Source: CAZRRV01 sp045660865
Lineage (GTDB): Bacteria > Bacillota > Clostridia > Oscillospirales > Acutalibacteraceae
Length of the DNA stretch: 64,000 nucleotides
Assembly (NCBI GenBank): GCA_045660865.1
Contig: JAZREP010000014.1
Coordinates: 1-64,000 of the forward strand
Reading direction: 5' to 3'
Program-made: the position numbers and the translations under genes
Shown: in pieces, positions 1 to 9,586 of the stretch
Layout: the number at the start of each line of letters is the position of its first letter
How positions within the stretch are numbered: position 1 is the stretch's first letter
Notes under the pieces: generated by a model
Seen by the model: only the letters and a program-made list of their open reading frames with translations
The model's database searches: none
What the model was told of the DNA's origin: nothing

Positions 1-114
1 CACTGGTATTTCGGCTCTATGCACGAGGATAGAATGGTTACACCCAAGCATACCTGCGTATTTAATAAAATTATCCCGCTGGGTTATAAAAAACAAATCA
101 GCAAAAAACTGTAA
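1..114 (+). CDS. 3' end of an unidentified gene
   Basis: An open frame runs in from the window edge (HWYFGSMHEDRMVTP...) for 37 codons to a TAA at 112-114. It is followed 8 nt later by the murD ribosome binding site, so it is probably the gene before murD in the same transcript. The fragment is basic at its end (GYKKQISKKL) and shows no motif I recognise. Family cannot be assigned from this much sequence. Confidence 0.6.
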   Translation, partial: HWYFGSMHEDRMVTPKHTCVFNKIIPLGYKKQISKKL

Positions 115-131
115 GTGTTTTGGAGGTAGTT

Positions 132-1514
132 ATGGATTTTAAAGAATTCTTTAAACAGATTGACGGAAAAAAGATTGCTTTGTGCGGTATCGGTGTAAGC
201 AATACTCCATTGATTGAAAATTTCTTGAATAAAGGCGCCAGAGTTTTCGCTTGTGACCGCCGCAGCCGTGAACAAATCGGTGAAATGGCTGACCGTCTTG
301 AAGCTATGGGCGCAGAGCTTCGCCTTGGTGAAGATTATCTTAAAAACTTAGAGGTTGATATTATTTTCCGTACCCCCGGCATGAGCTTTTATATGCCTGA
401 GCTTGTGAAGGCAAGGGAAAACGGAATTGCTGTTACAAGTGAGATGGAGGTCTTTTTTGACCTTTGCCCGGCTACCATTTTTGCAGTAACCGGCTCGGAC
501 GGAAAGACAACCACCACAACTTTAATTGCTGAAATGCTTAAAGCAGAGGGTAAAACGGTATATGTTGGCGGTAATATAGGCCATCCGTTACTGCCCGATA
601 TTGAAAAAATCACTAAGGATGATTTTGTAGTTGTAGAGTTATCCTCATTCCAGCTTATTTCTATGCGTAAAGGTCCTGATGTTGCGGTTGTCACTAATGT
701 TGCGCCCAACCATTTGGATGTACACAAGGATATGGGCGAATATGTAAGCGCTAAGCGTAATATCCTGCTTCACCAGAACGCTTTTTCACGCACAGTTTTA
801 AATCTTGATAACGATTTAGCTCGCTCTTTTAGTGATGATGTTCGTGGTCAATGCTTGTATTTCTCAATGGAGCATAATGTTCGTAACGGTGCCTTTTTAC
901 AGCCCGACGGCACAATTTGTATGTCCTATCGTGGGCTTAGAGCACCTATTATGAATAAATCTGAAATTAGAATAATGGGTGAGCACAATGTTGCTAATTA
1001 CCTCACCGCTATTTCTGCGGTTTGGGGATACGCCGGTGCAGACAGTATCCGCAAGGTTGCTCGTGAATTCAAGGGTGTTGAGCACCGAATTGAATTCGTT
1101 CGTGAATTGAACGGTGTAAAATATTATAATGACTCAATTGCTTCTAGCCCCACTCGTACAATTGCGGGCCTTAAAGCCTTTGATAAAAATGTAATATTAC
1201 TGGCAGGCGGATATGATAAGCATATTCCTTTCCAGCCTATGGCACCCTATATTACCGATAAGGTTAAGTTACTGATTTTAACTGGCCCAACAGCCGATGA
1301 AATTGAGAGAGTTGTCCGTGCTGATGCAGGATTTAACCCCGAAAAATTGCAAATTTTACATGCCGAAAATATGCAACAGGCAGTATCATTTGCGTATGAA
1401 AACGCTGTTTCGGGGGATACTGTAACATTAAGCCCTGCTTGCGCCAGCTTTGACGCATATTCCAATTTTATGCTGCGTGGCAAGCACTTTAAAGAGCTTG
1501 TAAATAATTTATAA
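132..1514 (+). CDS. murD: UDP-N-acetylmuramoyl-L-alanine--D-glutamate ligase (MurD)
   Basis: Cytoplasmic Mur ligase that adds D-glutamate to UDP-MurNAc-L-Ala using ATP in peptidoglycan precursor synthesis. The 460 residues show an N-terminal Rossmann-like UDP-binding domain, the ATP loop GSDGKTTT (about 121-128), ELSSFQL (about 169-175), TNVAPNHLDVH (about 188-198), then HRIEFV and NDSIASSPT of the central domain, and LSPACASFD near the C-terminus, all in Mur-ligase order. Length is normal for MurD. The frame extends back to a TTG at 120, but that codon overlaps the GGAGGT at 123-128; ATG 132 sits correctly behind that site and is preferred. It is not beside other mur genes here, and the next genes are peptidases. 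Confidence 0.95.
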   Translation: MDFKEFFKQIDGKKIALCGIGVSNTPLIENFLNKGARVFACDRRSREQIGEMADRLEAMGAELRLGEDYLKNLEVDIIFRTPGMSFYMPELVKARENGIAVTSEMEVFFDLCPATIFAVTGSDGKTTTTTLIAEMLKAEGKTVYVGGNIGHPLLPDIEKITKDDFVVVELSSFQLISMRKGPDVAVVTNVAPNHLDVHKDMGEYVSAKRNILLHQNAFSRTVLNLDNDLARSFSDDVRGQCLYFSMEHNVRNGAFLQPDGTICMSYRGLRAPIMNKSEIRIMGEHNVANYLTAISAVWGYAGADSIRKVAREFKGVEHRIEFVRELNGVKYYNDSIASSPTRTIAGLKAFDKNVILLAGGYDKHIPFQPMAPYITDKVKLLILTGPTADEIERVVRADAGFNPEKLQILHAENMQQAVSFAYENAVSGDTVTLSPACASFDAYSNFMLRGKHFKELVNNL

Positions 1515-1527
1515 AAGGATAAAAATT

Positions 1528-2532
1528 ATGAGTTTATTAGAAAATAGCTTTGCCTTGGCAAACTGCTGGTATGCAGGCGGTCAAGGGACTGCTATGGATG
1601 TTGCCGAAAAGCTTTTAAGTCCGGTTGCGGAATGTAAGCGCTTAAACGGCGGATTGATAGCCACCTTAAAAGGCAAAGCAGACTATACTGTAATGCTGGA
1701 TGCTCACATTGATGAAATAGCCCTGTTTGTAACAGCAGTAAACGGCGGCTTTGTTAAGGTGGCAGCCGCAGGTGGTTTTGACAGCCGAATGTTGCCTGCA
1801 ACCGAGGTTATCATTCATGGCAAAAAGGATATTAAGGGTGTGTTTTGCAGTACACCGCCGCATTTAATTCAGGATAAAAGCAAGGTACAAAAGGTAGAGG
1901 AAATGTATATTGATACTCTGCTAAATGATGCTTCTGAATTCATAAGTGTCGGTGACCCTGTAACCTTTGCTGTAACAGCAAGCCAACTTAACTTTGGCGC
2001 TTTTACAGGCAAGGCGCTTGATGATAGAGTTGCTTGTGCAGTGTTGATTGAGGTTGCGCATAGACTTAGTGAAAAAGAGTTACCCTGCAATGTTTGTATC
2101 AGCCTTAGTGATGCTGAGGAAATAGGTTCCCGCGGAGCAAAAACAACTGCTTATACTGTAATCCCTAATGAAGCGGTAGCAGTTGATGTCAGCTTCGCTT
2201 CCGGCCCCGAAATTCCAATGGAAAAAAGCGGAAAACCGGGCGAGGGTGTGATGCTTGGTATGTCACCAATACTTAATGGTGAAATTCATAAAGCGTTACG
2301 CAGTATTTGTGAAGAAAAGCAAATACCGTTCCAGATTGAAGTAGTGGGAAGTACCACCTCAACAAATGCCGATGCAATTACCCTAACAAAGGGCGGCGTA
2401 CCTACCGGACTTTGTTCAATTCCGCTTAGGAATATGCACACAACGGTTGAAACTGTCTGGTTAAAGGATTTAGAGGCAACGGTAGAGTTGCTTTTAGAAT
2501 ACGCTTTAAGGGGAGGTGCCTTAAATGCGTGA
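1528..2532 (+). CDS. M42 family metallopeptidase, first of a tandem pair
   Basis: Predicted cytoplasmic dinuclear-metal aminopeptidase of the M42 (glutamyl aminopeptidase/FrvX/YsdC) family. Visible ligands: His60 in LDAHIDE, Asp165 in KALDDR, the Glu197-Glu198 pair in SDAEEIGSRGA, Asp220 in AVDVSFA and His304 in RNMHTT. The catalytic-loop context SDAEEIGSRG differs from the usual QEEVGxRG found in the next gene, so the two paralogues probably differ in specificity. Length (334) is normal. It starts 13 nt after murD and its TGA lies inside the start of the next gene (8-nt overlap), so the pair is translationally coupled. Substrate unknown. Confidence 0.88.
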   Translation: MSLLENSFALANCWYAGGQGTAMDVAEKLLSPVAECKRLNGGLIATLKGKADYTVMLDAHIDEIALFVTAVNGGFVKVAAAGGFDSRMLPATEVIIHGKKDIKGVFCSTPPHLIQDKSKVQKVEEMYIDTLLNDASEFISVGDPVTFAVTASQLNFGAFTGKALDDRVACAVLIEVAHRLSEKELPCNVCISLSDAEEIGSRGAKTTAYTVIPNEAVAVDVSFASGPEIPMEKSGKPGEGVMLGMSPILNGEIHKALRSICEEKQIPFQIEVVGSTTSTNADAITLTKGGVPTGLCSIPLRNMHTTVETVWLKDLEATVELLLEYALRGGALNA

Positions 2533-3532
2533 ACTTTTAAATAAATTATGTTGCCTTGACGGTGTTTCGGGTAATGAACAGACAGTTGCAGACTTTATAA
2601 TTGAACAAATTAAACCCTATTGTGAATATAGCGTTGACCCGTTGGGCAATATTATAGCTTTTAAAAAAGGCAAGAATAAGTCTAATAAAAAAATAATGCT
2701 GGATGCCCATATGGATGAGGTTGGTCTTATTGTGACCGCTATATGCGATAATGGGTTGTTGAAATTTACAACGGTTGGCGGCATAGATGTTTCTGTACTG
2801 CTAGCTAAACGGGTGCGCTTTGCAAATGCAAACGGTGTGATTACCTTTAAACCCATTCATCTCACTGATGCAGAAAGCCGCAGGGAGTATCCCAGCAAGG
2901 ATAGTCTGTATATTGATATAGGTGCAAATAATAAAGCCGAAGCGGAGCAGATAGTAAAATTGGGTGATACCGCTTGCTTTGATACAGAAGTAACACAAAA
3001 CGGGGACTATATCCTTGCCAAAGCAATTGATAACCGCACAGGCTGTGCGCAATTGATAAAACTGTTGCAAGAAGAAAGCGCTTATGATTTTTATGCTGTT
3101 TTCTCGGTGCAAGAAGAGGTCGGTTTGCGTGGCGCACGTACTGCCGCGTACACTGTTGACCCCGATTACGCCATTGTATTGGAGTCCACAACTGCGGCTG
3201 ATATAGCCGGTGTAGCAGAGGATAATCAGGTTTGTAAATTGGGAAATGGTGTTACCCTTTCTTTTATGGATTCGAGCACACTGTACGACCGTAAATTGTA
3301 CGAAACAGCTTTAGCTACTGCACACCGCAATTCAATTGCCGTGCAAACCAAGCAGGGTACTTCTGGCGGAAACAATTCGGGTGCAATTCATTTAAGCCGA
3401 GGCGGAGTAAAGACAGTTACGCTTTCTACTCCTTGCCGTTATATCCATTCTCCTGCATCTGTTGCAAATTATAAGGATATTGAGGCTTCTAAAAACCTCG
3501 CGAAAGCATTGATTTTAGAATTAGCACAATAA
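2525..3532 (+). CDS. M42 family metallopeptidase, second of a tandem pair
   Basis: Second M42 aminopeptidase paralogue, 335 residues. Ligands visible: His62 in LDAHMDEVG, Asp169 in KAIDNR, Glu197-Glu198 in VQEEVGLRGA and His308 in CRYIHSP. The usual third-ligand Asp region reads VLESTTAADIAG, with Glu where many members have Asp. The start ATG overlaps the preceding gene by 8 nt and uses the GGAGGT inside it. A bidirectional terminator follows directly. M42 enzymes often form large tetrahedral dodecamers that trim peptides; that is family knowledge and not visible here. Exact specificity is unknown. Confidence 0.88.
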   Translation: MRELLNKLCCLDGVSGNEQTVADFIIEQIKPYCEYSVDPLGNIIAFKKGKNKSNKKIMLDAHMDEVGLIVTAICDNGLLKFTTVGGIDVSVLLAKRVRFANANGVITFKPIHLTDAESRREYPSKDSLYIDIGANNKAEAEQIVKLGDTACFDTEVTQNGDYILAKAIDNRTGCAQLIKLLQEESAYDFYAVFSVQEEVGLRGARTAAYTVDPDYAIVLESTTAADIAGVAEDNQVCKLGNGVTLSFMDSSTLYDRKLYETALATAHRNSIAVQTKQGTSGGNNSGAIHLSRGGVKTVTLSTPCRYIHSPASVANYKDIEASKNLAKALILELAQ

Positions 3533-3534
3533 TA

Positions 3535-3566
3535 AAAGACCCTACAAGTGTAGGGCCTTTTTTATT
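3535..3566. terminator. Bidirectional intrinsic terminator
   Basis: Inverted repeat CCCTAC-AAGT-GTAGGG followed by a T run on the plus strand, with A residues before it serving the minus strand. It separates the convergent M42 and glycerophosphodiesterase genes. Confidence 0.85.
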
Positions 3567-4383
3567 TTGGGTTAAACTGCTCAAAAATTGGAGCGTAGCC
3601 TTCTGCTTCGGCAACTGTTAGGTCTTCATTGCTTGTAAGAGTCCAGGCAAAACCTTTCATTTTCCAAAGCTTTAATGCAATTTGGTTTGAAAGACTTTTG
3701 CGGTCGGAAAACTTGTGTGCGATAAAGTCAGGTCTATTAACAAAATTAAGAATAAGGGAAGTCAATACAACTTTTAATATAGGGGACAGTTTTGTCTTTT
3801 TATCTCTGATAAAGTTTTGAACAAGCTGTCCACGTACGACATCGGGCTTATTTTTGCAAAACCAATAAACACACCTTGGGTCAAAAGATTCTATACAGTA
3901 ATCTCCCTTATAACCCTCAAGCTCTTTTACGGCAGCGGCGCATAAGCGGTTGCAATTTCCTTCAGCCTTTAATTCTATTAGTAAAGGCACTCTTCCGTCT
4001 ATAAGCTCTAGCACCTCGCTAAAAAGCGGAATATGCTCATTTGAACTTTCAAGGCTGTAGTTTTTAAGGTCATCGGTAGTCAAGTCTTCTATTTTAATGT
4101 CTGCACCGGCGGTGCGTTTGAGTGAAGCATCGTGAATTACTGCCAATTTGCCGTCTGCCATAAGGTGTATATCCAGCTCAATACCGTAACCATTGTCTGC
4201 CGCCGCTTCAAAAGCCGACAGACTGTTTTCCGGTATGTAGGGCTTTTTGTGTAAGCCACGGTGGGCAAAGCGTGCCGACATAAATTTATTTACATCGGCA
4301 TTATTAGTTCTGCCCTTTAAGGATAAAACGTACAACACAAAAAGCACAATTAAAATAGCAAAAAGTATAATAAGAGTTTTCAT
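3562..4383 (-). CDS. Glycerophosphodiester phosphodiesterase, membrane-anchored
   Basis: GDPD-family enzyme that hydrolyses glycerophosphodiesters to glycerol 3-phosphate and an alcohol. It opens with one hydrophobic segment (about residues 3-22), so it is probably tethered to the membrane. Family motifs in order: HRG (41-43), PEN (51-53), ELDI (69-72) and the catalytic HD (84-85). An upstream TTG (4395) is possible, but ATG 4383 has GAGGA five bases upstream and starts one base after the preceding gene stops. It is second in a two-gene operon with an MFS symporter. Substrate range cannot be read from sequence. Confidence 0.9.
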   Translation of the reverse strand: MKTLIILFAILIVLFVLYVLSLKGRTNNADVNKFMSARFAHRGLHKKPYIPENSLSAFEAAADNGYGIELDIHLMADGKLAVIHDASLKRTAGADIKIEDLTTDDLKNYSLESSNEHIPLFSEVLELIDGRVPLLIELKAEGNCNRLCAAAVKELEGYKGDYCIESFDPRCVYWFCKNKPDVVRGQLVQNFIRDKKTKLSPILKVVLTSLILNFVNRPDFIAHKFSDRKSLSNQIALKLWKMKGFAWTLTSNEDLTVAEAEGYAPIFEQFNPK

Positions 4384-4384
4384 A

Positions 4385-5716
4385 TTAGTCCTCAAAATCG
4401 AAGGCTTCTAAGCCTTTTTTTGTTTCTATTTTATTATCACCATGTTTTACAAAGCACATAGTAACAAAGGATAATGAAACAAACACAGCGGAATACAAGA
4501 ACAAAATCTTATAATCTACATTATCAAGCAAATATCCTGCAAGGATTGGTGTGATTATCTGCGCTGACATACTAAAGGTGTAATAAAGACCTGTAAATTT
4601 GCCTACATCACTGCCGGTACACATTTCAACTACCATAGGCAGACTGTTTACATTGATAGAAGCCCAAGCAACACCAACCAAGGCAAACAATAGGAATAAG
4701 AATGGTGAGAATTTATCAACAAGCAATGTGTAAACAAAACCTCCGGCGAAACATGCCGCAAGTAATAAAACACCGAATTTTATGGTGCGTTTTCTGCCGA
4801 TTTTGCTGGCCACAGCACCTACAGGGATATAACTTACAATAGCGCCAGCGGTAGCAACAGTTAAGCAGGAGGAAGCGGCACCAATATTCATGTCCCAAAC
4901 CTCTTTGGCGTATGTGGTAAACCAGGTGGTAATACCATTGTAACCTATAAACCAAAGGGCTATGGAGAACAATAGGAAGACTAAGCTTTTTTTGACCGCC
5001 GTTGGCATAATTTCTTTGTTTCCTTCGGTCTTTTCTGCTAAATTATCTTCGGGATGAGCTTTTTCATATTCGGCTTGTTCAGCACAAAGCTTAGGCTCGT
5101 TAATAAAGAACATAATAATAAACAGAGCAAGAAGCATTACTACGCCAACAATTATAAATAAGGGGAAATAGTTGATATGCTCCAAACCATCGGTGCGTGA
5201 AGCGGAATAAAGAAGGCTAGTAACGATGAGGTAAAGTATACCGCCTATAGCACCCATAAGGTTGATAATTGCGTTACCTTTACTGCGTAACGGCTTGGGT
5301 GTAACGTCGGGCATAAGCGCAACGGCAGGGCTACGATAAATTCCCATAGCAACAAGAATAAGACCAAGCAAAATAATAAAGGTGATTATCTTGTTTGAAG
5401 AGGGCGCTGCGTAATAACTGTTATCTAAGATAGGCAGACCCATCATCAAAATTACTGCGGCAAGGGTGCCAAAAAGGATAAAGGGACGACGGCGACCCAA
5501 TCGGCTTTGGCAACGGTCGGAAATGCTGCCAAATAATGGGAGCAAGAAAAGAGCCAGAACATTATCTGCCGCCATAATATAGCCTGCAATAGATTCGGGG
5601 ATACTAAAGGTTTCGGTTAAAATTTTCGGCACAAGCCCGTCATACATCTGCCAAAAAGCGCTGATAGATAAAAAGGCAAAGCCAACAAGAACGGTGCGTT
5701 TTGTATTCAGCTTCAT
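4385..5716 (-). CDS. MFS transporter of the GPH/SLC45-like sugar-cation symporter type
   Basis: A 443-residue protein with about twelve hydrophobic segments. The loop after TM2 reads SDRCQSRLGRRRPFI, the DxxxxRxGRRRP signature of glycoside-pentoside-hexuronide and SLC45-like symporters, and the second half repeats the pattern as GRKRT. The ligand is probably a glycoside or sugar but cannot be fixed. It has a strong promoter, a good AGGAG site, and is followed by the glycerophosphodiesterase. It is divergent from the SDR at 5894. Confidence 0.85.
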   Translation of the reverse strand: MKLNTKRTVLVGFAFLSISAFWQMYDGLVPKILTETFSIPESIAGYIMAADNVLALFLLPLFGSISDRCQSRLGRRRPFILFGTLAAVILMMGLPILDNSYYAAPSSNKIITFIILLGLILVAMGIYRSPAVALMPDVTPKPLRSKGNAIINLMGAIGGILYLIVTSLLYSASRTDGLEHINYFPLFIIVGVVMLLALFIIMFFINEPKLCAEQAEYEKAHPEDNLAEKTEGNKEIMPTAVKKSLVFLLFSIALWFIGYNGITTWFTTYAKEVWDMNIGAASSCLTVATAGAIVSYIPVGAVASKIGRKRTIKFGVLLLAACFAGGFVYTLLVDKFSPFLFLLFALVGVAWASINVNSLPMVVEMCTGSDVGKFTGLYYTFSMSAQIITPILAGYLLDNVDYKILFLYSAVFVSLSFVTMCFVKHGDNKIETKKGLEAFDFED

Positions 5717-5747
5717 AACTATCTCCTATTCTTACAATATTTACTAT

Positions 5748-5776
5748 ATTATATCAGTTTATATATAGTTTTTCAA
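5748..5776 (-). promoter_or_regulatory. SigA-type promoter of the MFS-GDPD operon
   Basis: On the minus strand TTGAAA (5771-5776) and a perfect TATAAT (5748-5753) are separated by 17 bp. It lies 32 bp upstream of the MFS start codon. Confidence 0.8.
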
Positions 5777-5838
5777 GTTATGCACTGTTTATTATATTTT
5801 GCAATATAGTAGGGAAGGACTTACTTTTTAAAGTTTAC

Positions 5839-5867
5839 TTGAATTAAGGAAGTAAAAGTAATATACT
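5839..5867 (+). promoter_or_regulatory. SigA-type promoter of the SDR gene
   Basis: TTGAAT (5839-5844), 17 bp, TATACT (5862-5867), ending 26 bp before the SDR start codon. Confidence 0.7.
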
Positions 5868-5893
5868 AAATTTAAAGATAGTGGGGTGAGGCT

Positions 5894-6766
5894 ATGAATA
5901 ATATGTCCGGCAAAACGGTGGCTGTTACAGGCGCCACAGGAGGACTGGGCAGGGAACTGTGTCGCAATATAGCAAAGATAAACGCTAGTCTAGTTTTACT
6001 TGACCGCAATTTAGAAAAATCGCACAATTTGGCGGCAGAGCTTAAAGCGGAGTTTCCAAATCTGCAAATCACCCATATAAGGACAGATTTGGAAAATATG
6101 GATTCGGTCTATAAAACCGCAAAAGAACTACAATCAATGCCGATAGATGTTTTTATACATAATGCAGGCGCTTACAGTATTCCAAGGAAGAAATGTGACA
6201 CGGGTTTTGATAACATATTCCAAATCAATTTCGTGTCCCCATATTATTTAATACGTTCGCTCTTGCCGAATTTACGCACAAGAGAGGAATCAAAAGTAAT
6301 TGTTGTGGGCAGTATAGCGCACAACTACTCAAAAAGTAATCCTAATAATATTGATTTTTCTAAAATTAAGCAGGCAAGTAAGGTCTATGGAAATGCCAAG
6401 CGGTATTTGATGTTTTCAATGTATGAGCTGTTTAGGAACGAAACAAAGGTTTCGCTTGCTGTTACTCACCCCGGCATAACCTTTACCAATATTACCAATC
6501 ATTATCCTAAATTGATTTTTGCACTGATTAAACACCCTATGAAAATCATTTTTATGAAGCCTAAAAAGGCTTGTTTAAGCATAGTGCAAGGGTTGTTTGA
6601 TACTACCACTTATTTCGAGTGGATAGGGCCATCGCTTTTCGGCATTTGGGGAAAGCCTAAAAAAAGCAAACTTAAAACCTGCTCTAAAAATGAAAGCAAT
6701 CAAATAGCAAAAACCGCCGAGGAAATATACAACAATTTACAAGTAAAAGGTTTTGTATACAAATAA
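5894..6766 (+). CDS. Short-chain dehydrogenase/reductase
   Basis: Classical-type SDR of 290 residues, NAD(P)-dependent, substrate unknown. It shows TGATGGLG (13-20) for cofactor binding, NAG (90-92), catalytic Ser140 in VVGSIAHN, and YGNAK (165-169) with catalytic Tyr and Lys. The C-terminal part (about 200-290) is basic and hydrophobic in patches (IKHPMKIIFMKPKK), resembling retinol-dehydrogenase-like SDRs that touch the membrane. A second ATG at 5903 is possible; 5894 follows GGTGAGG and is kept. It is a single-gene unit with its own promoter and a shared terminator. Confidence 0.85.
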   Translation: MNNMSGKTVAVTGATGGLGRELCRNIAKINASLVLLDRNLEKSHNLAAELKAEFPNLQITHIRTDLENMDSVYKTAKELQSMPIDVFIHNAGAYSIPRKKCDTGFDNIFQINFVSPYYLIRSLLPNLRTREESKVIVVGSIAHNYSKSNPNNIDFSKIKQASKVYGNAKRYLMFSMYELFRNETKVSLAVTHPGITFTNITNHYPKLIFALIKHPMKIIFMKPKKACLSIVQGLFDTTTYFEWIGPSLFGIWGKPKKSKLKTCSKNESNQIAKTAEEIYNNLQVKGFVYK

Positions 6767-6800
6767 AAAAAACAACCGCAGTTGCGGTTGTTTTTTTATT
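6766..6800. terminator. Bidirectional intrinsic terminator
   Basis: ACAACCGC-AGTT-GCGGTTGT stem with a T run on one side and an A run on the other, between the convergent SDR and GH2 genes. Confidence 0.9.
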
Positions 6801-9581
6801 TTAATACATTTGCTCAACTAAGTTCTTCAACAGACCGATACCAGCAGGGTTGTCGGAAAGTTTAAGAGTAGTAAGAGCAACCTTATCACCGAATTTAAGG
6901 AGATAACCTTGTTCTCTACCATCAAAGGTAGGTGCTTTAATAACATCTTGCTCCTTAATAGCATTCGGGTCTTGGAAAATACTTTCGGGAAGTGCTTGTG
7001 CAGGAATCTTAGCGATGCAAGAAATTACCGTTTCAGCAGGCTTACCGAATACATTTTCAAGGTCTTTAATCTTCACAGAGCGTGCAGTGTGGACCATATC
7101 ATAGAAATGCAGGTCACAGTAGCCATCTTGCGGGAAGTCACCAAGTAACGGATTATTATCATCAATATTTGTAACAAGGTTTCCTGACCACCAGCAAGCA
7201 CGGAAACCGGTGAAGAATCTAACGGTATCGCGCTCATCGCTCAAATTATCGCAAATATTGGGTTGCATCCATTCAGAAGGTAATTTGCCGCTGTCTAAGA
7301 GTAATACCTTGTTTCCGTTTTCAACACAACCTTTAACAACGTCGTCGTAAACGTCTGCAATAATCAAGGTTTCAGGTGTTTTGGAAGCGGTGTCTACAAG
7401 CTGTTGTTCACGCCAACTACGGCAACCGATAATAATAGAATCAACAGAAGAGAGTCTTTGGGCTTTCGGGAAAATCTTTTTAATGGCACGATAAACAGAG
7501 AGTTCTTCAATGTGGAGATAAATAATTTTATCTTCAGCAGAGGTATCAAATGCCCAGAATTCCCAGCTGTTACGGCTTTCGCCGTTTGCAAAGGTATATT
7601 CTGCTTTGAGTTCAAGCTTCTTTTTGTTGTATTCCTTCGGAACATTAAACACAAACTTGGTTTGTTCTTCGGTTACACCGGCATCCAGCTTACAATTCAA
7701 GGAAGTGCTTGTAATCTCTTTGCCGTCACAGGTTAAAGCGATTTTAAGAGTACCATCAGTTGTGCCTTCAGAGAAGTTAGAAATGGTAATACCAACTGAT
7801 TGCTCAATATTGCAAGGAATTGCACGGTCTAAGAAACCTCTTTCCATCAATATAGCAACTTCAGCGTTACAACCATTTTTGAACATTTCAGTATCGCCGT
7901 TAAGGTTTATACCAAGGTCATCCGAAAGACCTGCGTTACAGAAGGTTCTGCGGAAGAAGGTCCAAAGAGCATAACCGCTTACATACGGCTGTCTACGAGC
8001 ATCTTCCAAGATAGTACGGTCTATGCGGTTGGTAAACTTTCTGGAGTTTTTAACCAACTTATCCTCCAAATGCTCTAAACCATTTCTCTTCAACCAGTCA
8101 TAAGCTTGAGTAGCAAAGTCAGGTTTTATACCAAGAGGTAAAGTTGTGTCAGCTTCTTCTTTTCTGCTCGGCCATACACCGAATTTACCGTACTCGTGGA
8201 TAACACAAGGCTTATCCTTGTTGATACGAGCAAGGTCATCCCACGGGATATCGGTCAAACCGTCATAAGCCCATTTGAAGTTTTCACTCCACAAGTGAGG
8301 AGTTTCAAAATCATTAGGTATCTCGGGAACCTCTGACTGCATACCAAAAGTAACAATACAAAGTTGGTTGTTGGTGTTTTCCTTTACAAGTTTGTAGCAC
8401 ATTTTAGCGCGGTTACGATAAATCTGGTTGTCTACCAAGAACTGAGAGCCTTCATTACCGCCGCAATAAATTACAATTGACGGGTGCTTTCTTGATTGAC
8501 GAATAAAGTTTTTCCACATATCCAAGCCAAGGTCATAAGGCAAGGTTTTGTTAAAGTTGGTAATCAAACCAAATTCAACACAAAGCATAACACCAAGTTC
8601 ATCGGCAATGCACATTTCTTCTTCAGTAGGCACATGAGTGTGGCAACGGAAGAAGTTAAAGCCGTAAGCTTTAATTGCATTGTATCTTTGGAGTAAAAGC
8701 TCTCTTTGTGTAACAGGACAAATTGTTGGAGAGAAATACTCAGAACCGGTACCTTTAAAGAAGGTGGGTTCACCGTTTATAAGTATACGCTCTTTGGTAG
8801 TTGTAATTTCACGAACACCTGTTTTAAAGGTCTTTTCAGTTCCTGCGCAAGCGATTTTAACATCAACCAATGCAGGGTTGCGGTAAGACCAGCGGGGCAG
8901 GCCTTTAACGTCAACCGGTACAGAGAATTCTTGAGTCTCACCGTTTTTGATTTCAACCTTTGCAGAAACAGAAATTTTATCAACGGTAATATCAATAGTG
9001 CCGGCAAAATCATCACCATCATTGATAATGCTACCGCAAACAGCAGCAACACCGTCTTTGAAGGAAATGTATTCATCGATGATTCGCATAGCGCCACCGA
9101 TTTCAATATAGGGCTCGCTGAAAATGCCGGACCAAGCGGTCTCATTATATCTCATACCTAAAACCAAAGAGGTGTACTGCTCTGTAATAGCAACAGTAAT
9201 GCGGTTGTCGCCCTCTTTGATGTACTCGGTGATATCGAGATAAACTTGGTTAAGACCCATTATGTTTTTATTTACATATACGCCGTTAATCCATAAATGG
9301 CTGGTAGGAAGCACACCCTGGAAGCAAAGGCGTACACGCTGTGCAACCTGTTCTTTTGAAAGCGGAACAATTTTCTCAAGGAAATATGTACCTAAGAAGC
9401 TGTTGCGTTTGTCATGAATAGCAGGGAACTGCTCGTTATAAAAATCAAGCTGTTGTACACATCCGGGTACTACAAGCTGAGTTTCGGCCTTTATAGGCTC
9501 GGCAGCCCAACATTCGGCAAGGCCGTTTTCTTCCGGGTCAATACGAATGTCCCAAATACCATTAAGACTGATTTTTTGCAT
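6801..9581 (-). CDS. Glycoside hydrolase family 2 enzyme
   Basis: A 926-residue cytoplasmic GH2 protein (no signal peptide) in the usual order: sugar-binding jelly-roll (about 1-180), Ig-like domain (about 180-265), then a TIM barrel. The acid/base Glu is at about 377 in GGNEGS and the nucleophile Glu at about 463 in IHEYGKFG. About 350 C-terminal residues extend beyond the barrel. GH2 includes beta-glucuronidases, beta-galactosidases, beta-mannosidases and others, so specificity is not set. As last gene of the xylA-xylB operon it may release a pentose or a xylose-linked sugar from an imported glycoside (inference). A TTG at 9602 extends the frame, but ATG 9581 has AAGGAAG upstream and clears the previous gene. 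Confidence 0.87.
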   Translation of the reverse strand: MQKISLNGIWDIRIDPEENGLAECWAAEPIKAETQLVVPGCVQQLDFYNEQFPAIHDKRNSFLGTYFLEKIVPLSKEQVAQRVRLCFQGVLPTSHLWINGVYVNKNIMGLNQVYLDITEYIKEGDNRITVAITEQYTSLVLGMRYNETAWSGIFSEPYIEIGGAMRIIDEYISFKDGVAAVCGSIINDGDDFAGTIDITVDKISVSAKVEIKNGETQEFSVPVDVKGLPRWSYRNPALVDVKIACAGTEKTFKTGVREITTTKERILINGEPTFFKGTGSEYFSPTICPVTQRELLLQRYNAIKAYGFNFFRCHTHVPTEEEMCIADELGVMLCVEFGLITNFNKTLPYDLGLDMWKNFIRQSRKHPSIVIYCGGNEGSQFLVDNQIYRNRAKMCYKLVKENTNNQLCIVTFGMQSEVPEIPNDFETPHLWSENFKWAYDGLTDIPWDDLARINKDKPCVIHEYGKFGVWPSRKEEADTTLPLGIKPDFATQAYDWLKRNGLEHLEDKLVKNSRKFTNRIDRTILEDARRQPYVSGYALWTFFRRTFCNAGLSDDLGINLNGDTEMFKNGCNAEVAILMERGFLDRAIPCNIEQSVGITISNFSEGTTDGTLKIALTCDGKEITSTSLNCKLDAGVTEEQTKFVFNVPKEYNKKKLELKAEYTFANGESRNSWEFWAFDTSAEDKIIYLHIEELSVYRAIKKIFPKAQRLSSVDSIIIGCRSWREQQLVDTASKTPETLIIADVYDDVVKGCVENGNKVLLLDSGKLPSEWMQPNICDNLSDERDTVRFFTGFRACWWSGNLVTNIDDNNPLLGDFPQDGYCDLHFYDMVHTARSVKIKDLENVFGKPAETVISCIAKIPAQALPESIFQDPNAIKEQDVIKAPTFDGREQGYLLKFGDKVALTTLKLSDNPAGIGLLKNLVEQMY

Positions 9582-9586
9582 TGTTT